NCBI RefSeq assembly: GCF_011059105.1
Contig: NZ_JAALLS010000016.1
Coordinates: 313-64,312 of the forward strand
Direction of reading: 5' to 3'
DNA from: Fodinibius halophilus
GTDB taxonomy: Bacteria > Bacteroidota > Rhodothermia > Balneolales > Balneolaceae
DNA length: 64,000 nt
The first letter of the stretch is position 1, and every line of letters starts with the position of its first letter. The notes below the pieces were generated by a model. It searched no databases and was not told where the DNA came from. It was given only the letters and a program-made list of their open reading frames with translations. The translations under genes were made by a program, and so were the position numbers. Of this stretch, positions 51,685 to 60,294 are shown one piece after another.

Positions 51685-53410
51685 CGTTTGCAGGAATTTT
51701 ATCTTTGAGATGAGTACGTGTAGAATCTTTGTTGAATGCTTTTTGCCACCATTGACGGGCTTGTGACAGTTTGCCTAGCTTTTGTAATACATCGCCCATA
51801 TGTTCCATAACTTCAGCACTGGCTTGTCCTGTATCCAGAGAGGCACGAATATATTCTTCAGCTTTTTTGTACTCTCCTTGTTGAAAATAGATCCATCCAA
51901 GGGTATCGAGGTAGGATGGATTGTTGGGAGCGATTTTTATTGCTTTTTGGGCCATCTTCCTGGCTTGGTCCAGCTTTCGCTTCTGTAAAGAAAGATAGTA
52001 GGCATAGTTGTTCAAGAAACCGGGATTTTTGGGCTGAATCTTCAGTGCCTTTTCGTAGTGCGGGAACGCTTTATTCCATTGTTTTAACGCTGCATAGGTA
52101 TTTGCCAGAGCACCCAGGATATTTGCTTTTAAAGAGCGTCGGATTGGTAGTTCTTTAGCTTTGTCAAGGTAAGTGATAGCCTCTTGGTAATTCTGGTCCG
52201 AAAGATGGGCACTGCCCAGAAAATATAAGATGATAGGCTCTTGGGGTACGGCTTTTGTAGCTTCTTCTCCAATGGCTATGGCTTTTTTAATTTCTCCTTT
52301 TCTAAGTAATAGCTGAAGTCGTTTTTGCCACGCTGTACCATTAGTTGGGGCAAGTTCTGTCGCCTTTTCATAAGCCTGTAAAGCGAGCTCTGTTTGTCCT
52401 GTTTGGGTAAAGAAGTCTGCGGCTAGCGATTGGGCACTGCCAGAATTGGGTTCTGAGTACATCAGTTTTTTTAAGACTGTTGCGGTTGTCTTTTGGAGTT
52501 CCCTGTTTTTACGATCGTTTTTATAATTAGAGTATAAATATTTTGCCAGATTAATTTTCGTTGAGGTGGCGATCAAAGAATCAGCAATTGTGTTCGATAG
52601 AAACGTAGACAGGCTGTCCCATTGCGCTTGTTCAATGTAGATATTTGAGAGCATGAGCAGGGTTTTGGAATCTCGCTCATTTATTTGGAGCGCATTATTC
52701 AGTACTTCTTTGGCTTCCGCCATTTGTCCTATCATTTTATAGTGGTTACTTAGTACCCGGAGCGTGGCAATATTATTGGGGTTAAGGTCACGGATCTTTT
52801 TTAATTCGGTGATGGCAGAATCTTGCATCCCCAAATCATTAAAATTTCGGAGCCGTTCCAAGCGTACATTTAGGTCTTCGCCTTTAAGAAACAGCAGTTT
52901 ATTATACACTTTGTTGGCTTCGTTGAGCTGCCCGAGATCGCTGTATGATTGCGCCAGTTCATGCAGCAAGGTTTCATTGTGCGGATTATACTCCAAGGCA
53001 TCGGTAAGTTCTGTAACAGCTGTTTTGTTTTTACCCTGATCGCGGTATAAACGGGCCAGCTTTAGACGATACCATGGATTTCTGGGGGCAAGCTTTACTG
53101 CCTGCTTTCCGTAGTACTCGGCATTGGTAACGTCGTTCATCATCAGGTAGGCATCGGCCAGGGCATAGTTGACTCCGGGATGGTCGGGAAGTTTGACGTA
53201 TGCCGCTTTCAGCAGGTCCAGGGCATGTTGGTAATCCTCATTCTCAAATGCAGCAAGCCCATCGATATATGCCGATTGGGCATTGATGCGGGTGCTTTCT
53301 TCTACCATCTGGCGGTCTTGTGCCTTTAGGTTTACCACCAAAAAGAGCAATGCCAGCAGGTTGCAGGCAACGAAAGTAAAATTGTTCGATGATACTATTT
53401 TCATACCCAT
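51677..53410 (-). CDS. TPR-repeat exported protein of the envelope operon
   Basis: A 577-aa protein with a signal peptide ending near 'NLKAQD' (residue 31) and about 14 tetratricopeptide repeats to the C terminus. The repeated consensus is visible in 'AYADAYLMMNDVTNAEYYGKQA' and 'LGWIYFQQGEYKKAEEYIRASL'. TPRs mediate protein-protein contacts; a scaffold role for the following DUF4292 and EnvC-like proteins is likely. The DUF4292 gene overlaps it by 8 nt, so the three are translationally coupled. Confidence 0.9.
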   Translation of the reverse strand: MGMKIVSSNNFTFVACNLLALLFLVVNLKAQDRQMVEESTRINAQSAYIDGLAAFENEDYQHALDLLKAAYVKLPDHPGVNYALADAYLMMNDVTNAEYYGKQAVKLAPRNPWYRLKLARLYRDQGKNKTAVTELTDALEYNPHNETLLHELAQSYSDLGQLNEANKVYNKLLFLKGEDLNVRLERLRNFNDLGMQDSAITELKKIRDLNPNNIATLRVLSNHYKMIGQMAEAKEVLNNALQINERDSKTLLMLSNIYIEQAQWDSLSTFLSNTIADSLIATSTKINLAKYLYSNYKNDRKNRELQKTTATVLKKLMYSEPNSGSAQSLAADFFTQTGQTELALQAYEKATELAPTNGTAWQKRLQLLLRKGEIKKAIAIGEEATKAVPQEPIILYFLGSAHLSDQNYQEAITYLDKAKELPIRRSLKANILGALANTYAALKQWNKAFPHYEKALKIQPKNPGFLNNYAYYLSLQKRKLDQARKMAQKAIKIAPNNPSYLDTLGWIYFQQGEYKKAEEYIRASLDTGQASAEVMEHMGDVLQKLGKLSQARQWWQKAFNKDSTRTHLKDKIPANGE

Positions 53411-53434
53411 TGGTAACGAATTTTTAGCCTATAT

Positions 53435-53452
53435 AGTACAATAAATTGTACT
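53435..53452. promoter_or_regulatory. Palindrome upstream of the TPR-DUF4292-EnvC operon
   Basis: AGTACAA-TAAA-TTGTACT, two perfect 7-bp arms, 24 bp before the TPR start. AT-rich and without a T-tail, so it is a better candidate operator than a terminator. The binding protein is unknown. Confidence 0.4.
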
Positions 53453-53475
53453 TCCAATCAGCATATGCCCCAAAA

Positions 53476-54222
53476 TTAGTTCGTAATTGCTTTACGCCAG
53501 CCGTTTAGTCGTCCAAAGGCATGCTTCATATGCGAACCGTACCAACTAAACCATTCTCCTTCAACCAAGAGTACTCTGGCAGCGGGACATACTTCTTCGA
53601 CCATGCTGATATGTTTTTCTTTAAAGGGATAGGGTTCGCTGCTTAATAAGACTAGGTCCGGGTTATAGGTTTTAAGTTCATCAAGTTCAAAAGTGGGGTA
53701 GCGACTTTCATTGTTGAACACGTTGGATAGGTTGTAGTGGTCCATCACATCGTGGATGTACGTATCATGGCCTATCGACATCCAGGGATCTTTCCAGATC
53801 ATGTATGCGGTGCGTAATGCCGGTTCGTCGGGTCGTTCTTCTAAGCGTTGTTGGATGTCAGAAATGAGCTCGTCGGCGGTGTCAGATACCTCAAATGTTT
53901 CTCCGAGGTTATGAATAGTTATAAGGGCATCTTCAATAGTTTCGATATCGGTTACAATAACCTCGAAATCATCCATGAGCTGCTTAATATCCTCCGGACG
54001 ATTTTCCTCCTTGTTGGCGATGATGTAGTCGGGATCAGTATCATAAATCTTATCAATCCGTGGATTTTTAGTGCCCCCGACAATAGGAATTGATTCTACC
54101 TGTTCACTTGGATGTACGCAAAAGCGGGTGCGCCCGACGAGATTCTGTTGGAGTCCCAAATCAATAATCAGTTCTGTTAAACTAGGGACTAAGCTTATAA
54201 TGCGAGGACTTTTTGTGCTCAT
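53476..54222 (-). CDS. BtuF-like helical-backbone metal receptor without a signal peptide
   Basis: A 248-aa protein similar to periplasmic BtuF/FepB-type binding proteins. Features: 'RIISLVPSLTELIIDLGLQQNLVGRTRFCVHP' region at the N terminus, 'DPDYIIANKEENRPEDIKQL' near residue 65 and the long interdomain helix near 115-135. It starts directly with the first strand of the fold and has neither signal peptide nor lipobox, so it seems to be cytoplasmic. No permease or ATPase gene is next to it. Such cytoplasmic forms occur in this phylum and their role is not known. Confidence 0.82.
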   Translation of the reverse strand: MSTKSPRIISLVPSLTELIIDLGLQQNLVGRTRFCVHPSEQVESIPIVGGTKNPRIDKIYDTDPDYIIANKEENRPEDIKQLMDDFEVIVTDIETIEDALITIHNLGETFEVSDTADELISDIQQRLEERPDEPALRTAYMIWKDPWMSIGHDTYIHDVMDHYNLSNVFNNESRYPTFELDELKTYNPDLVLLSSEPYPFKEKHISMVEEVCPAARVLLVEGEWFSWYGSHMKHAFGRLNGWRKAITN

Positions 54223-54366
54223 AAATTGTGTAATAGGATTATTGAGCTGTTTAATAAGTTACATGCAGTTTGAGTATAACGATAAGGCTTATTTTACGAT
54301 CTGGCAATGGTTGAATCCGGTAGGTAAAAAATAATAAACAGCGTGAGGGTAAAGCTTTTTTTTATA

Positions 54367-54393
54367 GTAGAGCGATTTGCCAAATCGCTTTAC
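54367..54393. repeat. REP palindrome, left copy
   Basis: A 27-bp near-palindrome: GTAGAGCGATTT, GCC loop, AAATCGCTTTAC (one arm mismatch). It lies 38 bp beyond the 3' end of the RAYT gene. The same element is perfect at 55184-55210 on the other side. Confidence 0.85.
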
Positions 54394-54402
54394 AAAAAAA
54401 TT

Positions 54403-54419
54403 GATTTGCCAATCGCTAT
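54403..54419. repeat. Degenerate REP half-copy
   Basis: GATTTGCCAATCGCTAT, a shortened variant of the REP core (GATTTGCCAAATCGCT with one A missing), directly beside the left REP copy and 12 bp from the RAYT stop. Confidence 0.6.
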
Positions 54420-54430
54420 AGAACTACAAA

Positions 54431-55063
54431 CTATTCAGCAATACTTTTTCTAAAATCTGGGTTGCAATAGCTATATGGCCAATTTTGCCATTCATCAGTT
54501 AATTCGGCTTTTACCGGGTTTAATAGTACATATTTTATAGTATTTTCTAACTCCGAACTATTTCTAATAACTCGATCAAAACTCTCATGTTGCCAAAATT
54601 GTCCTGTTCGATTCAAAATTTGATTTGCCTTTCTGGCGGTAAACTTTTTTAAACTACCAAGTATTTTAGTTACAGGGTATTCATCCTTCTTTTGTTCATT
54701 GGCTAATAGTTTAAATACTATGTGTACATGATTGGGCATTACGCAATAAGAATACAAAAGGTATTTTTCGTTATCCCGATATTCAATTGCATCGCAAACT
54801 AGTTGGGCTATCTCTGGCTTTTTAAGCCAGAAGGGGCCTTTGGTATTTCCTGCAAGAAGGTGTTCATATTTTTTAAAAATTCTTCGAGTAATCCTTGTTG
54901 ATATAAAATCATTGTCCAAATCAGTTTGTGCTGATTGTTTATTCCGGAGGGATTTAATCCGTGCAATGGCTTTTTTGGGGAGTGATCCTGTCAGGCGGAA
55001 TGTCACAAAGTATTCGGCATTTGGTGGTTGCCAATGAGGGAGGTTTCTGCGATAAAAAGCCAT
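54431..55063 (-). CDS. REP-associated tyrosine transposase (RAYT, Y1 family)
   Basis: A 210-aa member of the IS200/IS605-like Y1 transposase family. The metal-binding HUH motif is His112-Val-His114 in 'CVMPNHVHIVFKLL', and family features follow: 'GSLKKFTARKANQIL', 'GQFWQHESFDRVIRN' and 'YVLLNPVKAELTDEWQNWPYS'. Such proteins cut REP sequences in single strands. I cannot place the catalytic Tyr with certainty; the usual segment reads KKFTAR, with Phe where many relatives have Tyr. It is flanked by REP palindromes on both sides, a typical REPtron layout. No terminal repeats of a complete insertion sequence are visible. Confidence 0.9.
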   Translation of the reverse strand: MAFYRRNLPHWQPPNAEYFVTFRLTGSLPKKAIARIKSLRNKQSAQTDLDNDFISTRITRRIFKKYEHLLAGNTKGPFWLKKPEIAQLVCDAIEYRDNEKYLLYSYCVMPNHVHIVFKLLANEQKKDEYPVTKILGSLKKFTARKANQILNRTGQFWQHESFDRVIRNSSELENTIKYVLLNPVKAELTDEWQNWPYSYCNPDFRKSIAE

Positions 55064-55417
55064 TTTATTGATTATTGTGAGTTCTCTTTATTGTAATAAC
55101 TAAAAAAAATGTTTTGTTATTCTGAAATGGCTTATGAGCAAAGAAAGTTATGTAGGGCAGCATCCGTTTAAGGGGGGGGCGCAGTAGAGCGATTTGCCAA
55201 ATCGCTCTACAAAAAACTGTTATTTCACCCCAAAACTCCAAGCTATTTCGGTCTCTTGTGTTCCAGAGCTTCAGCGACGAAACATGTAGTGCATCTCTTT
55301 TTAAATTTTACTGGTTATGGACCCAGTAAGAGCCAAGAACGATCGACAAAAACTATTAATTAATAGGGTGATTTATTTACCAGTTTTTAGATTGATGTAC
55401 TTATCCCAAACGGTTGG
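55064..55417. other. Gap containing the right REP copy
   Basis: About 350 bp between the RAYT and the fructosamine-kinase-like gene. It contains the perfect REP at 55184-55210, preceded by a run of G. Nothing else is recognised. Confidence 0.5.
55184..55210. repeat. REP palindrome, right copy
   Basis: Perfect 27-bp palindrome: GTAGAGCGATTT, GCC, then its exact complement. It lies 120 bp before the RAYT start. The same core flanks the gene on its other side at 54367. Confidence 0.88.
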
Positions 55418-56284
55418 TCAAAATTGTTGTACAATTCCTTTTACTTGTTGAGCATAACTGCTGCCAAACAGGTTGGTATGTACCAATAACGGATATAGGT
55501 TATAAATGTCTTTTCGTTGATTAAAATTGGGTTGCAGGGGATAGGCTTCATTATAGGCATCATAGAAAGCACCTGAAAACCCTCCAAAGAGATGAGTGAA
55601 GGCTAATTCTATTTCTCGATGTCCGTAATATACAGCAGGATCATATATAGTGGGACGTCCATTTTGGTCATAAAAGTAATTTCCACCCCACAAGTCGCCA
55701 TGTAAAAGGCTGGCCTGTTCTTCTGGGAAGATGTCAGGCAATTGCTTATACATTGATTGGAAATGTGAGACTGTCGTTGTTCCCAGCTTGCCGGAGTCTG
55801 TGGCCATTTTAAGTTGAGGCTTCATGCGCTCCTTAATAAAAAAGTCTATCCAGCTTTGATGTTTCTTGTTGGACTGGGGAAGGCGTCCGATGTAGTTGTC
55901 GTGATCGAGCCCGAACTGCTCGTGTTGGTTTTTATGCAGGGCCGCCAGTTCTTGACCAAATATTTCTGCTGAATTGTTTTGTGCTCTTCCTTCTTTGATA
56001 AACTCTTGAACTAAAAATCCAATGCCGTTTTCTGTTTCTCCGGTTGCTAAAACGCCTGGAATAAAGAGGCCCGTATCTGCTGCATCCAATAATTGGAGGC
56101 CTTTTTCCTCAACAAAAAACATGCTAGGATCGGCCGTTGTATTCCATTTAAGAAAGCAGGAGCGGTCACCTGGAAGCGTAATTTTTGCCGCTTGGTTGAT
56201 GCTGCCCCCGGAAACCCGCCGTTGTGATTCTATAGTTTGGTCAAGCGCGCTTTCCAGCTTCGTTACTAGTATATCAGGGATCAT
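55418..56284 (-). CDS. Fructosamine/ketosamine-3-kinase family protein
   Basis: A 288-aa protein kinase-like fold enzyme. The ATP-binding start 'SGGSINQAAKITLPGDRSCFLKWN' lies near residue 26, the catalytic loop is 'LLHGDLWGGN' near residue 193 and the metal motif 'YDPAVYYGHREIELA' near residue 215. Family members phosphorylate fructosamines or ribulosamines on protein amines, aiding deglycation. The start ATG 56284 is chosen because it lies 2 nt from the phosphatase stop; ATG 56314 would overlap that gene by 29 nt. The adjacent phosphatase is often co-encoded with such kinases. Confidence 0.87.
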   Translation of the reverse strand: MIPDILVTKLESALDQTIESQRRVSGGSINQAAKITLPGDRSCFLKWNTTADPSMFFVEEKGLQLLDAADTGLFIPGVLATGETENGIGFLVQEFIKEGRAQNNSAEIFGQELAALHKNQHEQFGLDHDNYIGRLPQSNKKHQSWIDFFIKERMKPQLKMATDSGKLGTTTVSHFQSMYKQLPDIFPEEQASLLHGDLWGGNYFYDQNGRPTIYDPAVYYGHREIELAFTHLFGGFSGAFYDAYNEAYPLQPNFNQRKDIYNLYPLLVHTNLFGSSYAQQVKGIVQQF

Positions 56285-56285
56285 A

Positions 56286-56798
56286 TTATTGCTCAATATG
56301 TTGTTCCAGTTCATCCAGGAGCGATTCGCAGCTTCGTTTTACAATTTGGAAAACATTTTCGAAACCTTCGGGACCACCATAATAGGGGTCCGGCACTTCA
56401 CCATCGCCTGGTTGGGGATCAAAATCACGCATTCGGCCAATGGTAGCAGTATGACTTTCATTAGCCATACGTTCAACATTCTTTAGGTTCTCATTATCCA
56501 TGGCGAGAACCAGATTAAAATAATCTAAGTCGAAAGGTTTAAACTGGCGCGCCTTTGAGTGCAGTTTGATGCCGTGCTTGTTGGCCGTGCGCTGACTTTT
56601 ACTGTTTGCAGACTCTCCAATATGGTAGGCGGAGGTGCCCGCAGAATCAACTTCAAAATAGTTTCCGAGATCTTCTTTTGTGATTAAATGCTGAAAGACG
56701 CCTTCAGCGGTAGGGCTGCGACAAATGTTACCTAAGCAAACAAAACATATTTTATAATGATTTTCTTTTGTAATAGGGCTGGAGATGTTTAAATCCAT
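56286..56798 (-). CDS. Low-molecular-weight protein tyrosine phosphatase
   Basis: A 170-aa phosphatase with the P-loop CLGNICR (Cys21 to Arg27 in 'FVCLGNICRSPTAEG') and general acid Asp137 in 'VPDPYYGG'. Family members dephosphorylate protein phosphotyrosine or small phosphoesters. In front of a fructosamine-kinase gene this enzyme is commonly suggested to act on phosphorylated sugars or proteins in deglycation. It starts a two-gene minus-strand operon with the kinase, 2 nt apart. Confidence 0.92.
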   Translation of the reverse strand: MDLNISSPITKENHYKICFVCLGNICRSPTAEGVFQHLITKEDLGNYFEVDSAGTSAYHIGESANSKSQRTANKHGIKLHSKARQFKPFDLDYFNLVLAMDNENLKNVERMANESHTATIGRMRDFDPQPGDGEVPDPYYGGPEGFENVFQIVKRSCESLLDELEQHIEQ

Positions 56799-57108
56799 AG
56801 TAAATAAACCGTAAATAATAGTTTGTTGATTAAGCTCAGCATAAAATAATGATGCTATTACGATTATGCATACTTATTCAAATGGGGTAATTCTAATTTG
56901 CAACTTGCTCTACCTTTCCTTTTTATAGGTCGCTAACATTGTAAAATTCATACTTTGAATGTGAATTGATGACTTAAGACTTGTATCTTTGGGGCTCATT
57001 TAAATTGAGCGCACATTTTTTTAAGTATGGAAAGTTACTGCAAGATTGAAAAAAATCTTATATTAGTAGCTTCACAAAAAGCCAACGCAGCAGTTACAAC
57101 GGCATTCT
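56799..57108. other. Divergent intergenic region before ileS
   Basis: About 310 bp between the phosphatase and ileS. It contains the candidate ileS promoter at 56984-56991 and presumably the phosphatase promoter. I do not see a T-box-like or other leader RNA. Confidence 0.45.
56984..56991 (+). promoter_or_regulatory. Putative -7 element of the ileS operon
   Basis: TATCTTTG, identical to the -7 element of the SRP RNA. The nearest TTTG is 26 nt upstream (56954-56957), beyond the usual 19-21, so the -33 half is uncertain. The start codon is about 110 nt downstream, leaving a long leader. Confidence 0.5.
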
Positions 57109-60100
57109 ATGAGTAAACAGTTTGACGAAGTAAAACAATTAAATTTTTCGAAGCTCGAAGTTGAAACCCTTAAGTGGTGGAAAGAGAACGATATTTTCGA
57201 GAAAAGTCTTTCTACGCGCGAAGAGGGGATACCCTTTACATTTTATGAAGGGCCACCCACGGCTAATGGTAAGCCGGGCATTCACCACGTGATGGCTCGA
57301 ACCGTCAAGGATATGTTCTGCCGGTATAAGACGTTGAAAGGATTTCGCGTTGAGCGTAAAGCCGGCTGGGATACGCACGGATTACCTGTAGAAATTGAAG
57401 TTGAGAAGGAGCTGGAGCTTGAAGGCCGTCAGCAGGTTGAAGAATATGGCGTGGCCGAATACAATGAGAAATGCCGTGAGAGCGTGCTCAAATACAAGGA
57501 TTTGTGGGATAAGCTCACAAACCGGATGGCTTATTGGGTAGATCTCGATGATCCCTATATCACCTTTGACAACGATTATATTGAATCGGTGTGGTGGGCT
57601 TTTAAGACGCTTTACGAAAAAGGTCTTGTTTATCAAGGATATAAAATTCAGTGGTATTCTCCGGGCAGCGGAACGGTGCTTTCTTCGCACGAAGTAAGCT
57701 TGGGATATGAAGAGGTGCAGGATCCCTCCATATTTGTAAAATTTGAAGTAGAGGATGCTGAAAATACGTACTTCCTCGCATGGACGACGACCCCTTGGAC
57801 CATTATCTCCAACATGTGCTTGGCCGTAAATCCTGGCTTGGATTATGCCAAGATCGAAATTTCTGAGGGTGATCGCACAGAATATTATATCATGGCCAAA
57901 GGATGTATCGATGAGGTCATCGATCATGATTATGAAATTGTAGAAGAGTATAAAGGCGAAGAGCTGTTAGGCTTGAATTATGAGCCGGTTTTTGAATATG
58001 CTCTTGAAGAGTATGACAAAGAAGATGCCTGGAAAGTTGTACCGGCAGATTATGTGACCCTTGAAGAGGGTACCGGGATAGTGCATACGGCTCCCGCTTT
58101 TGGTGCTGATGACTATGAGACCGGCCAGAAGAACGATATCCCGATGTTTAACCCCATCGACGGGGACGGGAAGTTTACCGAGCAGGTGCCCGATTATGAA
58201 GGACAGTGGTTTAAAGATGCCGACAAAGAGATTTCTCGTGCCATCAAGGATAAACACCTGATGTACAAGCACGAAACCTATCTGCACAACTACCCGCACG
58301 ACTGGCGTAAAGGTACGCCGCTGATGTCTTATCCTGTTGAATCGTGGTTTATCGAAACCACTGATGTGAAGGATAAAATGGTCAACTTTAATAAAAAGAT
58401 TAACTGGAAACCTCCGAGCACCGGTTCGGGACGATTTGGAACATGGCTCGAAAATAATGTGGATTGGGCCGTCTCTCGTCAGCGTTACTGGGGTTCCCCT
58501 ATTCCTATTTGGGTTAGTGATAAAAACCCGGATCATATTGAAGTGATTGGCAGTGTAGAAGAGCTGAAAAAGAAAGCCGGTTTGGCTGATGATGTAGAGA
58601 TTGATCTGCATCGCCCCCATATTGATGATATTACGTGGGAAGGTCCCGATGGTGGTACCATGCGTCGTATCCCGGACCTGATGGATGTGTGGTTTGATTC
58701 CGGTTCGATGCCGTTTGCCCAGTGGCACTATCCCTTTGAGAACAAAGACAAATTTGAAGAGAATTTCCCCGCAGACTTTATTGCAGAAGGCGTAGATCAG
58801 ACACGTGGTTGGTTCTATACGCTGCATGCATTGGGGACGATGTTGTTTGATCAGCCGGCTTACAACAATGTAGTATCCAATGGCTTGGTACTCGATGAGA
58901 ACGGCAATAAGATGAGTAAGTCAAAAGGCAATGCAGTAGAGCCTTTTGAAGTTATTCAAGAATATGGCGCCGATACGGTTCGTTGGTATATGATGAGTAA
59001 TTCATCACCGTGGGAGAACCTGAAGTTCAGTGAACACGGTCTGCAAGAAACACAGCGTAAGTTTTTTAATACGTTTGTTAATACGTATTCGTTCTTTGCT
59101 ATGTATGCCAATATCGATGGCTTTACCTATTCCGGTACGCCCATTCCGGTAGGCGACCGCAAAGAGATGGATCGCTGGGTGATTTCGCGACTCAATACCA
59201 CAGTAAAACTGGTAGATGAGTACCTGGATGATTATGAACCCACAAAGGCGGCGCGTGCTATCGAAGAGTTTGTTGAAGAGCTGAGTAACTGGTATGTGCG
59301 TCGTAATCGCCGCCGTTTCTGGAAAGAAGGTAAGAGCCTTGACAAAACGGCCGCTTACCAGACCCTCTATGAATGTTTGGTGGATCTGGCGAAGCTGATT
59401 AGTCCCATTGCACCCTTTTCCGGAGAATGGCTGTATCAGAAGCTGAATGATGTGACCGAAGTGGATGAAGAGTCAGTACATATTTCATTCTATCCTACAG
59501 TTGAAGAAACGGCTATTGATAAGCAGCTGGAACACCGAATGGAGCTGGCCCGACAAATTTCGTCAATGGTATTGAGCCTGCGTAACAAGCTGGAGCTTAA
59601 TGTGCGTCAGCCGTTGGCACGTATCATTTTGCCTATTGACAAAGAAGATGACCGACAAGCGATTGAGTCGGTCAAAGATATCATCCTTGATGAGGTTAAT
59701 GTGAAGGAGATCGAATTTGTTGATGACGATTCCGGTATTGTCCACAAATCAGCAAAGCCCAACTATCCGAAGCTGGGTAGCAAGCTGGGCAGTAAGATGA
59801 AGCCGGTGGCAGCAAAAGTAGCTGAATTAAGTACCGAAGAAATTACGGAGTATGAAGAAACCGGCTCTATTGAACTGGATCTCGGAGATGAAGGAATCGT
59901 ACAGCTCGGCAGCGATGGATTAGAAATTGTACGTACCGGGCTCGAAGGCTGGTCGGTAGAAACAGAAAATGGTTTAAGCGTGGCGCTGGATACTGAGCTT
60001 ACCCCCGAACTTGTAAATGAGGGGATGGCCCGTGAGTTCGTAAATCGTATCCAGAATATGCGTAAAGAGGCCGATTTTGATGTCGTTGATCGTATCGTTA

Positions 60101-60279
60101 TCGGTTTTGATGGCGCTGATAAATTGGAAGAGGCCGTAGAGTCGATGAAGGAATATATTAAAAGTGAGACGCTGGCCGAAGAGATTGTAGCTGAGGAATT
60201 AGAAGTCTCAGATTTTGTTAAAAATTGGGAAATCGGGGATGAAGAGTCCACTATTTCCATCAGAAGAAATCCTAACTAA
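57109..60279 (+). CDS. ileS: Isoleucyl-tRNA synthetase
   Basis: A 1056-aa class I synthetase charging tRNA-Ile. The HIGH-equivalent is GIHH in 'GPPTANGKPGIHHVMART' (about residues 48-65), KMSKSKGN lies near residue 603, the editing domain spans about 200-400, and the anticodon-binding domain starts near 680. The GPPTANG...GIHH form and overall length resemble the type 2, eukaryote-like IleRS group found in Bacteroidota. The C-terminal zinc domain of E. coli-type IleS is absent. It is followed after 15 nt by a TraR/DksA-like gene and then lspA. Confidence 0.97.
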   Translation: MSKQFDEVKQLNFSKLEVETLKWWKENDIFEKSLSTREEGIPFTFYEGPPTANGKPGIHHVMARTVKDMFCRYKTLKGFRVERKAGWDTHGLPVEIEVEKELELEGRQQVEEYGVAEYNEKCRESVLKYKDLWDKLTNRMAYWVDLDDPYITFDNDYIESVWWAFKTLYEKGLVYQGYKIQWYSPGSGTVLSSHEVSLGYEEVQDPSIFVKFEVEDAENTYFLAWTTTPWTIISNMCLAVNPGLDYAKIEISEGDRTEYYIMAKGCIDEVIDHDYEIVEEYKGEELLGLNYEPVFEYALEEYDKEDAWKVVPADYVTLEEGTGIVHTAPAFGADDYETGQKNDIPMFNPIDGDGKFTEQVPDYEGQWFKDADKEISRAIKDKHLMYKHETYLHNYPHDWRKGTPLMSYPVESWFIETTDVKDKMVNFNKKINWKPPSTGSGRFGTWLENNVDWAVSRQRYWGSPIPIWVSDKNPDHIEVIGSVEELKKKAGLADDVEIDLHRPHIDDITWEGPDGGTMRRIPDLMDVWFDSGSMPFAQWHYPFENKDKFEENFPADFIAEGVDQTRGWFYTLHALGTMLFDQPAYNNVVSNGLVLDENGNKMSKSKGNAVEPFEVIQEYGADTVRWYMMSNSSPWENLKFSEHGLQETQRKFFNTFVNTYSFFAMYANIDGFTYSGTPIPVGDRKEMDRWVISRLNTTVKLVDEYLDDYEPTKAARAIEEFVEELSNWYVRRNRRRFWKEGKSLDKTAAYQTLYECLVDLAKLISPIAPFSGEWLYQKLNDVTEVDEESVHISFYPTVEETAIDKQLEHRMELARQISSMVLSLRNKLELNVRQPLARIILPIDKEDDRQAIESVKDIILDEVNVKEIEFVDDDSGIVHKSAKPNYPKLGSKLGSKMKPVAAKVAELSTEEITEYEETGSIELDLGDEGIVQLGSDGLEIVRTGLEGWSVETENGLSVALDTELTPELVNEGMAREFVNRIQNMRKEADFDVVDRIVIGFDGADKLEEAVESMKEYIKSETLAEEIVAEELEVSDFVKNWEIGDEESTISIRRNPN

Positions 60280-60294
60280 GATAGTGAGTGCATT

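Noticed and set aside
54367..55210. A complete insertion sequence around the RAYT
   Set aside because: No terminal inverted repeats or target duplication enclose the gene; the palindromes are REP-type hairpins, not IS ends.
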